From contig JADIYI010000006.1 in the NCBI GenBank assembly GCA_016705365.1, forward strand, positions 62,001-126,000: a stretch of DNA of 64,000 nucleotides, read 5' to 3'. Position numbers and translations under genes: made by a program. Below the pieces are notes generated by a model. It worked only from the letters and a program-made list of their open reading frames with translations, made no database searches and was not told where the DNA came from. Positions 43,019 to 51,924 of this stretch are shown in pieces; the stretch's first letter is position 1; every line of letters starts with the position of its first letter. Source of the DNA: Gammaproteobacteria bacterium. Lineage in GTDB: Bacteria > Pseudomonadota > Gammaproteobacteria > Pseudomonadales > UBA5518.

Positions 43019-43822
43019 TCAGCCCAGCAGCGGCCATGCCATCGCGACAGCCACCACCAGCATCGCGCCGGCAAAGCCCTGCTGCAGTCGCGGGCCGGCA
43101 ATGCGCGCGGCCACATGGCGCCCGCCAGACATCCCGATCACGGTGCCCGCGACAAACGGCAGCGCTACCAGCCAGGGAATGGATTGGCCCTGCAATACCG
43201 CGACCCCGACCGTGCCGCCACTGATCAGGGCGATGGCCATCAGCGAGGTGGCGACTGCCGAATGCATGCTCAGATCGGTGGCCGCGCGCAGCGAGGGCAC
43301 GATCACGAAGCCGCCGCCGACGCCGAGCATGCCGGAAAGAAACCCGGTCAAGGCACCGATCGCGGAGATCACCGCGAGACTGAGCGGGGTCCAGTCGAAG
43401 CGCCCGGTGCCCGGATCGAGATGGCACACCGCGACCGTCGCGCGGACCACCGCCGCATCGTCGGGGGTGCGGCTCGCCTGGATCAGCAGGCGGACACCGA
43501 CCAGCAGCAGCACCAGCGCGAATGACAGCGTCAGGATATCGACCGCGAGTACCCGCGCGGCGTGCAGGCCGAATGGCGCCATCAGCCACGCGGCCAGCGC
43601 CATCAGCAGCGCGGCGCGGTAACGCACCAGGCGCACGTCCCAGGCCACCACGGTTCCAAAGCCGGCACCGATGCACACCGCGAGCAGGGCGACCGGCACC
43701 GCCTGCGGCAGGGTCCATCCCAAGCCCCACATCAGCAGCGGCACCGCGAAGATCGAGCCGCCCGCGCCGGTCAGCCCGAGCACCAGCCCCACCAGCACGC
43801 CGAGCGCGATTGCAGTGATCAT
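43019..43822 (-). CDS. TauE/SafE-family anion (sulfite) exporter
   Basis: A 267-aa membrane protein with about eight hydrophobic helices and the two family repeats LGLTGAGGSIFAVPLL and LSGMLGVGGGFVIVPSL. TauE/SafE proteins export sulfite, sulfoacetate or related anions. The adjacent persulfide dioxygenase-rhodanese produces sulfite, so sulfite export is the likely role. The start at 43822 lies 14 bp after the aminotransferase stop, so the three genes may form one transcript. Confidence 0.88.
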   Translation of the reverse strand: MITAIALGVLVGLVLGLTGAGGSIFAVPLLMWGLGWTLPQAVPVALLAVCIGAGFGTVVAWDVRLVRYRAALLMALAAWLMAPFGLHAARVLAVDILTLSFALVLLLVGVRLLIQASRTPDDAAVVRATVAVCHLDPGTGRFDWTPLSLAVISAIGALTGFLSGMLGVGGGFVIVPSLRAATDLSMHSAVATSLMAIALISGGTVGVAVLQGQSIPWLVALPFVAGTVIGMSGGRHVAARIAGPRLQQGFAGAMLVVAVAMAWPLLG

Positions 43823-43835
43823 CGCGCGCTGCCTC

Positions 43836-44966
43836 TCAGCCCTGCACCTGCTCCAGCGCCGCCGCGAGGGTGGCGAGCGTGCGCTCCACGTGATGCAGCT
43901 TGTCGAGGCCGAACAGGCCGAGCCTGAAGGTCCGGAAATCCGCCGGCTCGTCGCATTGCAGCGGCACGCCGGCAGCGATCTGCAGGCCCGCCGCGGCAAA
44001 GGCGCTGCCGTTATGCATCCCTGCGTCCCCGGTATAGCTCACGACCACTCCGGGCGCCTCGAAGCCGGGCGCCGCGACGCTGCGGATGCCGCGCTCGCCG
44101 AGCAGCGCACGCACCCGGTCGCCGAGTTCCTGCTGCTCCTCGCGCAGCTTGTCGAAGCCGTAGACCTGCATCTCCAGCATCACGTCGCGCAGCTTGCGCA
44201 GGCCGTCGGTGGGCATCGTCGCGTGATAGGCATGCGCGCCGTTCTCGTAGGCTTCCATGATCTGCAGCCACTTGCGCAGATCGCAGGCGAAGCTGCTGCT
44301 GGTGGTTGCCTCGATCCGCTCGCGCGCGGTCTTGCCGAGCATCACCAGGCCGCAGCACGGTGATGCACTCCAGCCCTTCTGCGGCGCACTGATCAGCACA
44401 TCCACGCCGCAGCGCTGCATATCGACCCAGATCGCACCGGAAGCGATGCAGTCGAGCACGAACAGGCCACCGTACGCATGTACCGCAGCGGCCACCGCAC
44501 GCAGATAGCTTTGCGGCAACATCATGCCCGAGGCGGTTTCGACGTGTGGCGCGAACACCAGGTCGGGGCGTTCGGTCGCGATACGCGCCACCACTTCCTC
44601 GATGGCGGGAGGCGCGAACGGCGCCTCTGCTTCTTCGCCGGTGCGGCGCGCTTTCAGCACCACCGAGGAAGCCGGTATCGAGCCCATCTCGAAAATCTGC
44701 GTCCAGCGGTAGCTGAACCAGCCGGTGCGGATCACCAGCGTTTTTTTCGCGCCGGCAAACTGGCGCGCGACCGCTTCCATGGCAAAGGTACCGCTGCCCG
44801 GAACCACGATCGCGCTGTGTGCGTTGTAGACCTGCTTCAGGATCCCCGAGACATCGTTCATCACCTTCTGGAAGGTGCCGGACATATGGTTGAGCGCACG
44901 ATCGGTGTAGACCACCGAGAACTCGAGCAGGCCATCGGGATCGATATCGGGCAGCAGACCGGGCAT
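43836..44966 (-). CDS. Class V aminotransferase (alanine/serine-glyoxylate type)
   Basis: A 376-aa PLP enzyme. The Schiff-base lysine is in LISAPQKGWSASP and the PLP-ring aspartate in LFVLDCIASGA; VPGSGTFAMEAVARQ binds the phosphate. The pattern matches alanine-glyoxylate or serine-glyoxylate aminotransferases. ATG 44966 (MPGLLPDIDPDG) is preferred, with GAGG just upstream; an upstream ATG at 45017 has no ribosome site. It sits upstream of the TauE-like and persulfide dioxygenase genes, so a sulfur amino acid substrate is possible. Confidence 0.85.
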   Translation of the reverse strand: MPGLLPDIDPDGLLEFSVVYTDRALNHMSGTFQKVMNDVSGILKQVYNAHSAIVVPGSGTFAMEAVARQFAGAKKTLVIRTGWFSYRWTQIFEMGSIPASSVVLKARRTGEEAEAPFAPPAIEEVVARIATERPDLVFAPHVETASGMMLPQSYLRAVAAAVHAYGGLFVLDCIASGAIWVDMQRCGVDVLISAPQKGWSASPCCGLVMLGKTARERIEATTSSSFACDLRKWLQIMEAYENGAHAYHATMPTDGLRKLRDVMLEMQVYGFDKLREEQQELGDRVRALLGERGIRSVAAPGFEAPGVVVSYTGDAGMHNGSAFAAAGLQIAAGVPLQCDEPADFRTFRLGLFGLDKLHHVERTLATLAAALEQVQG

Positions 44967-45259
44967 GGTGTCCTCGCAGGGGCGCAACAGGGCAAAGGCG
45001 AAGTCTCGATGATTCATTTGCGGCTGACAAGCCGGAATGCCGGGCTCGCACCCGTCTGTGCGACATCGATCATGGCCATCACCGCGCGCATTCCGTCTGC
45101 GGCGAAGCCCGTGGCAGCTGCCCGGTCACGCGAATCGGGGCGAAATTCCCCCCGCTGAATTTGCTCTCGCCCGGCACCTCGCCTACGCTTCTTTATATTC
45201 AGGCTGCGGGAAATCGACATGCCCTCCTTCTCGTCGCCACATCGGAGAAGCCACAGACC

Positions 45260-46423
45260 ATGATGCTCATGATTGCCGTTGCCGGTGTGGGCCTGCTGGT
45301 TGCCATCATCGGGGTAGCGCTTTACCAGCGGCCCGCGAGCAAGCCCGCGCGCCCTGCTTCCCCACCGCCGCGCCCCACCCGCGCCGTTGCCGTCGATACC
45401 GGCGCGCTCGAACGCCAGCCCCCGCCTCCAGCAAAGGACGAGGCCCCGAGCGCCCCGCTCGAGATGCCGCCGGCATTGGCCGACTTCATGCTGATCGGCG
45501 AAGCGGATATCAGCCTGGAGATGCAGGCACAACTGCAGGCCTCGCTGAACAACATCTCGCTGCCGCACCGTTCGCTGCGCGACCTGATGTCACCCGAGTT
45601 CCTCGAAAGCGGTGCCTCGAAAAAACTGAGCGAGCTGATCCTGCGCGAACCGATGCTCGCGGCCAGGTTGCTGGCGCGCGTCAATTCCTCGTTCTACGGC
45701 CTGCAGTCGGCGATCGTGAGCGTACCGCACGCGATCACCTTTCTCGGCATCAGCGCAGTGCGCAACCTGTCCCTGCGGTTCATGGCCGAGGATTCGTTCA
45801 AGGCCGAAACCCCGGAGATGCAGGCCCTGTTCGCCAATGTCTGGGATGCCGGCATGATTGCGAGCGAACTGTGCGTATTGTTGGCGCAAAAACTCGGCTG
45901 GAAGGAAACCGCCACCTCCTCCACCCAGACCGTGCTCTCGTTTCTCGGCTGTATCGCAACCATGACGCTGCTGGCGAAGGAATCCGCCACCAGGGCGTGG
46001 CGCTCCGGGCTGCTGGTCCAGACCGAGATCGAGCAGGAGGAACTCGGTCTCAACTCGATGATCGTCGGCGGCGTGCTGATGCGTCTGTGGGGCTTGCCGC
46101 AGAGCATCATCGACGATGTGAACGCGACCCAGCGCATCCTCGTCACGCCGGTCCAGGAGATCCAGAGAAGCGATCGTGCACGGCTCGCCCTGTGTTACCT
46201 GAGCTCGCGCGTCGGACAGCGCATCGCGCTTGGCGCCATACACGAGGCGCGCGACATCAACCTCGGCGCATCGACGGAAGCAGAGGATTATCATCTGCAC
46301 GGTTATCTCGGCCTGCCCGAGCTGGCGCGTATCCACGAGCACCTCGCGGCACCCGATATCGGGCTGGCGATTGCACGGATGATCAGCAGCGTGAATCCTG
46401 CCGATGCGCCCGCGTCGGCCTGA
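45260..46423 (+). CDS. HDOD-domain signalling protein with N-terminal membrane anchor
   Basis: A 387-aa protein. A membrane helix (MIAVAGVGLLVAIIGVALYQ) is followed by a Pro/Ala-rich linker of about 60 residues and an HDOD domain (LRDLMSPEFLESGASKKLSE, then EPMLAARLLARVNSSFYGLQ and HAITFLGISAVRNLSL). HDOD proteins are HD-fold relatives lacking the catalytic pair and act in stress, motility or c-di-GMP-related signalling. Anchoring suggests a role at the inner membrane. It lies divergent from the class V aminotransferase across a ~290-bp region with no other gene. Confidence 0.85.
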   Translation: MMLMIAVAGVGLLVAIIGVALYQRPASKPARPASPPPRPTRAVAVDTGALERQPPPPAKDEAPSAPLEMPPALADFMLIGEADISLEMQAQLQASLNNISLPHRSLRDLMSPEFLESGASKKLSELILREPMLAARLLARVNSSFYGLQSAIVSVPHAITFLGISAVRNLSLRFMAEDSFKAETPEMQALFANVWDAGMIASELCVLLAQKLGWKETATSSTQTVLSFLGCIATMTLLAKESATRAWRSGLLVQTEIEQEELGLNSMIVGGVLMRLWGLPQSIIDDVNATQRILVTPVQEIQRSDRARLALCYLSSRVGQRIALGAIHEARDINLGASTEAEDYHLHGYLGLPELARIHEHLAAPDIGLAIARMISSVNPADAPASA

Positions 46424-46451
46424 ATTGCTCCCGCGATCGCCGCGCCCAACA

Positions 46452-46475
46452 ACGCCCCGAACCGGCTAGGGGCGT
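46452..46475. terminator. Hairpin between convergent HDOD and parvulin genes
   Basis: ACGCCCC and GGGGCGT form a perfect 7-bp stem with a 10-nt loop, centred between two convergent stops. There is no T run, so bidirectional termination is only plausible. Confidence 0.35.
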
Positions 46476-46489
46476 GAAGCGTAGCGGGA

Positions 46490-46771
46490 TCAGCCGCTGC
46501 GGCTGGTCACTTCCAGCAGGTGGTAGCCAAACTGGGTCTTGACCGGACCCTGCACCGCATTCAGCTCCGCGCTGAATACCACCTCGTCGAACTCCCTGAC
46601 CATCATTCCGGGTCCGAACTCGCCGAGTTCACCGCCCTCCTTGCCGGAGGGACAGGAGGAAAACTGCTTCGCGAGATCCGCAAAATCGGCGCCCTGCCCG
46701 ATCTGTTCCTTGAGTGAAAGACACTGCTGTTCCGAATCCACCAGAATATGGCGGGCACTGGCCTTGACCAT
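46490..46771 (-). CDS. Parvulin-type peptidyl-prolyl cis-trans isomerase
   Basis: A 93-aa single-domain parvulin: ASARHILVDSEQQCLSLKEQ at the start, FADLAKQFSSCPSGKEGGEL in the middle, and PVKTQFGYHLLEVTSR at the end. This is the compact PpiC-like form with no signal peptide, so it is cytoplasmic. Histidines in RHIL and GYHL and the Cys in SSCPSG are typical active-site positions. The ATG at 46771 begins the conserved domain. Confidence 0.92.
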   Translation of the reverse strand: MVKASARHILVDSEQQCLSLKEQIGQGADFADLAKQFSSCPSGKEGGELGEFGPGMMVREFDEVVFSAELNAVQGPVKTQFGYHLLEVTSRSG

Positions 46772-46904
46772 GCGATAAACTCCTTGATGACTTAAGAGGC
46801 GAATGGTAACGCGAACGCAACGCAATTTGTCGACAGCGAAGGGCGCAGCGAGTGCAATAATCGGTTGATGCACACGCCGATGACCCTGCAGTTCGGGATG
46901 GTGG

Positions 46905-47789
46905 GTGACACAGGTGAGCATTTTCGACAAGAGCGATCGCCCCTTTGATGCCGAGGGTATGGAGCGCCATATCGCGCGTGCGCTGACCGTGAAAGCGCCC
47001 TCCGGGCTCGTCGAGAATGCCTGGTACCAGGCCATTCGGCGGGTATTCGACCCACAACTCGTGGCCGCCGGGAATATCCCCGCGCGCCCTTGTCTTTTTG
47101 TCGGTAATCACGCGCTGTTCGCACTCGACGGCATGGTGCTCACGCCGGTGATGCTGCACCGCCAGGGTCGTTTTCTGCGCGCACTGGGTGATCGCTTCCT
47201 GTGGAATTCCCTGACCGAGAACCGCCTGCTCGCACAGGGTGCGGTGATTGGCGATCCCGCGGTATGCAGTGCGTTGATGGAACACGATTGTGATCTGCTG
47301 GCGTTTCCGGGCGGCGCTCACGAAGCGACCAAGACGGCGAGTCGCCAATACACCCTGCAATGGAAGGAGCGCTACGGCTTCGTGCGGCAGGCCGCGCTGC
47401 ACGGCTATACGATCATGCCGTTTGCAATGGTCGGGCCGGACGAGTTCTACGATCACCTGATCGAAGGCGAGGACCTGCCCGACACTGCAGTCGGTAAATT
47501 TCTGCAGCGCATCGGCGTGCTCGGCGAGCATACCCGTTCGGACATGCTGCCGCCGATACCGATCGGTGCGCTCGGCTCGTTGTTTCCCAAGCCCCAACGC
47601 TGTTACATCCAGTTCGGGCAGCCGCTGGATCTCGGTCGTTACACCGGCAGGAAACTCACGCTCAAACGCCAGCAACTGATCCGCGCCGCGGTAGCGCTGC
47701 AGATCGAGACCATGCTCGGCGAGCTGCTGGAGCGGCGCGAGCGGGAAAAAGAGCGCGATGGATTGCTGCGTCGGCTGCTGACCCGCTGA
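46905..47789 (+). CDS. Lysophospholipid/diacylglycerol acyltransferase-like protein
   Basis: A 294-aa acyltransferase. LFVGNHALFALDGMVL holds the His-x5-Asp motif seen in DGAT2/phytyl-ester-synthase relatives, and LLAFPGGAHEATKTA matches the FPGG(A/x)xE motif that follows. The protein probably transfers an acyl chain to a lysolipid, diacylglycerol or alcohol at the membrane. The start is a GTG overlapping unfavourable context; an ATG-led alternative would be shorter. The wax-ester synthase/DGAT-like gene at 57741 suggests that this organism makes neutral lipids. Confidence 0.85.
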   Translation: MTQVSIFDKSDRPFDAEGMERHIARALTVKAPSGLVENAWYQAIRRVFDPQLVAAGNIPARPCLFVGNHALFALDGMVLTPVMLHRQGRFLRALGDRFLWNSLTENRLLAQGAVIGDPAVCSALMEHDCDLLAFPGGAHEATKTASRQYTLQWKERYGFVRQAALHGYTIMPFAMVGPDEFYDHLIEGEDLPDTAVGKFLQRIGVLGEHTRSDMLPPIPIGALGSLFPKPQRCYIQFGQPLDLGRYTGRKLTLKRQQLIRAAVALQIETMLGELLERREREKERDGLLRRLLTR

Positions 47790-47816
47790 CGCTCGCAACC
47801 CGAGCGGCGGGGCGCT

Positions 47817-49937
47817 TCAGTCGGCGGCTGCAACCGGGAAGCAAACCCGGAATTCCGCTCCGGGCTCCCGGTTGAGGGCAGCGACCGTTCCATCCATCGC
47901 ACGCACCAGTTGCCACACGATCGCGAGACCGATACCGGTCCCCGCGGTCTCGCGCCGCAGTTCGGATCCGGCGCGGTAAAAGAGGTCGAAGATCCTGCGG
48001 ATCTGGTCCCCTGGTATGCCGGGGCCGTAATCACGCACGGTGAAACTGACGCGGCGCTCGCCGCTTTCCCGGCAGCCGATCTCGATGATCTTTTGCGGTG
48101 CGTCGTGCGCGAACTTGAGCGCGTTATCGACCAGGTTGAGGATGATCTGGGTGAAGCAGTCATCGTCGATGTCGAGCACCAGGCTTTCCGCGCCCGGCTC
48201 ACGCCGGATCCGCAACTCGAACCCGGCGCGCTCTGCCAGGTTGCCGATTTTCGACTCGACCAGGCTCATCAGTTCGCCGACGCCACACGGTTTGCGCTGG
48301 TACTGCGGTTCGTTGCGGCTTATGCGGGCAAGCTGGAGAATGTTCGAGATCAGCCGCGTCAGGCGCTCGGCCTCGTCGTGTATGTACTCGTAGTACTGTT
48401 GACGCCGGTCCGGCGTGACCCAGCCTTCCCGGAGCATTTCACCGTACATGCGGATCGAGGTGAGCGGTGTCTTCAGTTCATGGCTCACTGCCGCGACAAA
48501 ATCCTGCTGTTGCCGGGCGAGCTGGATCTGACTGTTGGCCAGACGATAGAGCGCCACGAAACCACCGCAAAAAACCAGCGCGATCACCACCGTTATCCAG
48601 CCCAGCACACCGGCGCCCGGACCCGATGGCAGGCGCTTGATCGTGTAGATCAGCTCCAGCGCATCGAACGGGGCCGAGAGCCGGTTGCGGTAGAGCAGCG
48701 TGCCCTGCAGCGGCTCGCCGCGCGGCGCTTCAGCCTCGCGCGCACCCCCGATCAGGCTGAGCACATCGTCGCGGTAGCCGACCACGAGATCCGACATGCC
48801 CGCCAGCAGGGTGGGGCGAAACTGCGCCTCGATCGCGCCGGCGAGAAACCGCGCCGGATCGAGCAGCAGCCCCTGGATGAATCGTTCATCCTCGCGCCAC
48901 ACCTTGCGAAACAGCACCAGGTGCCCGCTGTCGAGCAAGCTGAATTCCCAGGGATCGATCTCGCCGGCAAAGGTACGGATACGCAGCCGCGCGGCACCTG
49001 CCGGCACGGCCTCGTTCAGCGCCGGCGATTGCGCCGGCATCGACTGCTCCGGGCGCCGCGCTGTGTTGCTCGGCGCGCGCTGCTGCATTCCCATGGCCTC
49101 GTCGCTCGCCGACTCGCGCTCCAGGCGCTCGCTCTTCTTCTCCAGCGTGCGGTCGAGATCGAGATCCGCGAGCTTGCCGTAAACATTTGGCGCGCGGCGA
49201 GCGGCATCGGTTTCGGCATCCGCCGCGTTGCCGCCCAGCTGGTCGAAAACCTGCTGACTGTAGCGTGACTCCGGTATTGCGGAAGGCTGCGGCGCAGCGA
49301 TGGCGGCGGAGTACCCGATGTCCTTGTCCTGCCTGGCACGTGGCGTGGACCCGGCCAGAGCCACACTGGCATCGGCGGATCCGGGCGCCGCGGGAGCAGC
49401 GCCGGGATCAGCCGCCACCACCGGGTGGGTACGCGCATCGCGCGCCCGAATCAGGCGGTTGTCGGCGAGCACGGCCTGGATTGTCAGCGCGAGTGCCCGG
49501 CGTTCGCCCAACTCGCGCGCCCCGATGCCAAGCGTCTCGGGCGCCTGGTCGTCCGCCGGCAGCAAGGGCGTGCTGAACCTGCCCTCGGCATCGACCTGGA
49601 AGTAACCGAGCAGGCCGGGAAAGTCCTGCGCCACCGGAAAGCGCGCCAGGGGCGAGCGTTGCGGCACATTACCCCCGGCATCGCCGCTGACCGTGAGAAA
49701 CGCATAATCGGCAAAGCCGTGGGCCTCCACCGCCGCGATCCGCTCGATCATCGCCGCATCGATTCGATCGCTCAACTCCTCGGCCAGCACCCGGTACTGG
49801 TGGAACGCCTCCCACTTGAGTTGGCCGTAGGCTTGCCAGATCAGCGCGCCGGTGGGCAGCGCAAGCGCCAGGAAAAACAGCAGCAACAGCCACTTCAGGC
49901 GTGCGGAATCGAGCTTGCGGCCGACAGCACCCGGCAT
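47817..49937 (-). CDS. Membrane sensor histidine kinase with a large periplasmic region
   Basis: A 706-aa kinase. A first membrane helix near residue 15 (LLLLFFLALALPTGALIW) and a second around residue 440 (ITVVIALVFCGGFVALY) enclose a ~400-residue periplasmic region. The phospho-acceptor is in AAVSHELKTPLTSIRMYGEM near residue 484. ATP-binding boxes are NLVDNALKFAHDA (N), DYGPGIPGDQI (G1) and TGIGLAIVW (G2). The periplasmic part contains a low-complexity, charged, Ala/Arg/Glu-rich insert around 190-310. The start at 49937 is 4 bp after the response-regulator stop. Confidence 0.92.
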   Translation of the reverse strand: MPGAVGRKLDSARLKWLLLLFFLALALPTGALIWQAYGQLKWEAFHQYRVLAEELSDRIDAAMIERIAAVEAHGFADYAFLTVSGDAGGNVPQRSPLARFPVAQDFPGLLGYFQVDAEGRFSTPLLPADDQAPETLGIGARELGERRALALTIQAVLADNRLIRARDARTHPVVAADPGAAPAAPGSADASVALAGSTPRARQDKDIGYSAAIAAPQPSAIPESRYSQQVFDQLGGNAADAETDAARRAPNVYGKLADLDLDRTLEKKSERLERESASDEAMGMQQRAPSNTARRPEQSMPAQSPALNEAVPAGAARLRIRTFAGEIDPWEFSLLDSGHLVLFRKVWREDERFIQGLLLDPARFLAGAIEAQFRPTLLAGMSDLVVGYRDDVLSLIGGAREAEAPRGEPLQGTLLYRNRLSAPFDALELIYTIKRLPSGPGAGVLGWITVVIALVFCGGFVALYRLANSQIQLARQQQDFVAAVSHELKTPLTSIRMYGEMLREGWVTPDRRQQYYEYIHDEAERLTRLISNILQLARISRNEPQYQRKPCGVGELMSLVESKIGNLAERAGFELRIRREPGAESLVLDIDDDCFTQIILNLVDNALKFAHDAPQKIIEIGCRESGERRVSFTVRDYGPGIPGDQIRRIFDLFYRAGSELRRETAGTGIGLAIVWQLVRAMDGTVAALNREPGAEFRVCFPVAAAD

Positions 49938-49941
49938 CGGC

Positions 49942-50643
49942 TCAGTCCCCGACGTCGAGCCGGTATCCCGCACCGCGCACGGTCACGAGATTGCGCGGCT
50001 GCCTGGGGTCGGCTTCGATCTTGCGCCGCAGCTTTGCGATATGGATATCGACCGTGCGCGTTTCGATATCGAGATTGCGCGCGTAGCCCCAGACTTTCGC
50101 CAGCAGTTCCTCGCGCGCCACCGGACGCCCCGGGTTCGCTGCCAGGTAATTGAGGATATCGATCTCGCGCCGCGTGAACACCAGCGGACCCTTGCTGCCA
50201 TGGCCGCTCAGGTTTTCGGTATCGATGGTGATTCCGCCCAATTGCAGCGTGCGCGCCTGCTCCTGCCCGATCCGCGTGCGACGCAGCACCGCCTCGATGC
50301 GCAATACCAGTTGCTGGATGGAAAACGGCTTGCCGACGTAATCGTCGGCGCCGAGCCTGAGGCCCTCGATGATCTCCTGGTCCGAGGTGCGCGCGGTCAG
50401 CATGATGATCGGCAGCTGGCGGTCGTGCTCGCGCACGCTGTTGCAGATCGTGTAACCGTCCATGCCCGGCAGCATGATATCGAGCAACAGCAGGTCGAAC
50501 TTGCCGCTCAGGGCTTTCCCGAGTCCGGCCGGCCCGCTCGCCGCGCTCTCGACCTGGTAGCCGTGATAGACCAGCACATCGACCAGGCCGGCGCGGATGG
50601 CCTCCTCGTCTTCGACAACCAGTATGCGTATCTGTCTGTTCAT
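49942..50643 (-). CDS. OmpR/PhoB-family response regulator
   Basis: A 233-aa regulator. The receiver domain has acidic EDEE near residue 11, the phospho-acceptor Asp in LLLLDIMLPGMDG near residue 54, and switch residues in ITLTART-like LTARTSDQE and KPFSIQQL. The C-terminal winged helix ends ETRTVDIHIAKLRRKIE and TVRGAGYRL. It is the first gene of a two-gene operon with the kinase and is divergent from the pspA-type operon. GTAAA repeats in the 161-bp gap may be its binding site. Confidence 0.93.
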   Translation of the reverse strand: MNRQIRILVVEDEEAIRAGLVDVLVYHGYQVESAASGPAGLGKALSGKFDLLLLDIMLPGMDGYTICNSVREHDRQLPIIMLTARTSDQEIIEGLRLGADDYVGKPFSIQQLVLRIEAVLRRTRIGQEQARTLQLGGITIDTENLSGHGSKGPLVFTRREIDILNYLAANPGRPVAREELLAKVWGYARNLDIETRTVDIHIAKLRRKIEADPRQPRNLVTVRGAGYRLDVGD

Positions 50644-50690
50644 AGGAGGCGCAGGCTACCACCTGGCGGCGCCGCGCGAGCCCCCGCAAG

Positions 50691-50726
50691 GTAAAGTTTT
50701 TGTAAAACCGGGGGCCGATGTTTTAC
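50691..50726. promoter_or_regulatory. GTAAA direct-repeat cluster between the two-component and pspA operons
   Basis: GTAAA occurs at 50691 and 50702 in direct orientation with 6 nt between the units, and a third half-site lies inverted at 50722-50726 (TTTAC). The arrangement is close to the CpxR box (GTAAA-N5-GTAAA), with one extra base. OmpR-family regulators bind such tandem half-sites. Its place in the divergent region makes it a candidate operator for the adjacent regulator, linking it to the envelope-stress pspA operon. Confidence 0.5.
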
Positions 50727-50804
50727 CGATCCGTGCCTGTGACCCGCGCGATTGCCTGCCTACGATGAACTCACCACATCGGGCAGCGCAACAGGAGCAC
50801 ACCC

Positions 50805-51353
50805 ATGGCACTGGTCAATCGGATCGCACGGCTTTTCAAGGCCGATCTGCATGCCATTCTCGATCGCATCGAGGAACCGGCACAACTTCTCAAACAGGCC
50901 GTCCGCGACATGGAGGAGGCGCTGGCCGGCAGCGAGCAGCGTCTAGAGGCGATGGCGCGGGAGCAGGAAGCGCTGCTGGCACGAAGGGCCGCGATCGAAC
51001 GCGAGCTGAGCGGGCTGGAGCAGGAGCTCGACCTGTGCTTTGCCGCGCACAAGGAGGAACTGGCGCGTGGCGTGGTCCGGCGCAAGCTCGAAAGCCAGCG
51101 CCTGCTGCAACACCTCGAGGCCCGCCACGACGCCAACGAGCGGCAACTGGCGGAGCTGCGCGCCAGGCAGCTGCGTAACCGCGCCGCGCTCGAGACAATG
51201 CAGCAGAAAGCCGCGATCTTCAGCACGTACGCACCCGCCAACGGTGACCCCGTGTTCGACGACTACGGCGGCAGTGGGCGCACCCTGGCGCTCGCCGACG
51301 AGGAGATCGAAGTCGCGTTCCTGCGCGAGCAGCAGGCAAGGAGAACCCCATGA
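50805..51353 (+). CDS. PspA/IM30-family envelope-stress protein
   Basis: A 182-aa coiled-coil protein of the PspA/IM30 fold. It opens with an amphipathic helix (LVNRIARLFKADLHAILDRI), continues with EDPEQLLKQAVRDMEE-like EEPAQLLKQAVRDMEEALAG, and is helical throughout. Family proteins line the inner membrane as ESCRT-III-like rods and maintain it under stress. It starts an operon with a small membrane protein and a VWA protein (ATGA overlap with the first). Short length, at 182 rather than ~220 aa, puts it among the compact forms. Confidence 0.85.
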   Translation: MALVNRIARLFKADLHAILDRIEEPAQLLKQAVRDMEEALAGSEQRLEAMAREQEALLARRAAIERELSGLEQELDLCFAAHKEELARGVVRRKLESQRLLQHLEARHDANERQLAELRARQLRNRAALETMQQKAAIFSTYAPANGDPVFDDYGGSGRTLALADEEIEVAFLREQQARRTP

Positions 51354-51904
51354 AACAGCCCGGCTTTCCCGAAGGCGTGTTCGTGGCCGCCGCACTGGCA
51401 ATCATTGCCTCCGTATGCACCACGGTGTTCGCGCCCCTGATCGGTTTCCCGGCGACCGCCCGCCTGCTGGTTCCGGTATTGGCGCTGGGCTACCTGTTGT
51501 TCCTGTTCAGCCGCAACCGCAAGCGCAGCGGGCAACTTGTCATGCTCGCGACATGGGGACTCATGGCCCTGCTCGCCTGGTGGCTGACACCACCGCTGCC
51601 GCTGTACCTGGTGATTCACGCCGGCGCCCTGTGGCTGGTGCGCTCGCTCCACTTCCACCCCGGACTGCTGCCCGCGCTGCTCGACATGGCACTCGTGGCG
51701 TTCGGCGTCATCGCGCTCTCCGCGGTGCTGTCACGCACCGGCAGCGTGTTGCTCGGCTGCTGGTGCTTCTTCCTGGTGCAGGCACTGTTCGTCGCGATTC
51801 CGCGCACGCCCGGTGCCGACTCGGCAAGCGTGCCGCCCGATGACGGGTTTCAGCGCGCCCACATGGCGGCGCAAGCCGCGCTCTCTCGATTGATCGGACA
51901 ATGA
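51350..51904 (+). CDS. Multi-pass membrane protein, pspA operon
   Basis: A 184-aa protein with about five hydrophobic segments (for example VFVAAALAIIASVCTTVFAP and LLVPVLALGYLLFLF) and a short polar C-terminus. It is not assigned to a family. It overlaps both neighbours by 4 bp and so belongs to the pspA-VWA operon; a role as membrane partner of the PspA protein is an inference from that. Confidence 0.7.
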   Translation: MKQPGFPEGVFVAAALAIIASVCTTVFAPLIGFPATARLLVPVLALGYLLFLFSRNRKRSGQLVMLATWGLMALLAWWLTPPLPLYLVIHAGALWLVRSLHFHPGLLPALLDMALVAFGVIALSAVLSRTGSVLLGCWCFFLVQALFVAIPRTPGADSASVPPDDGFQRAHMAAQAALSRLIGQ

Positions 51905-51924
51905 ACCTCAGCAAGGAGAAAGTC

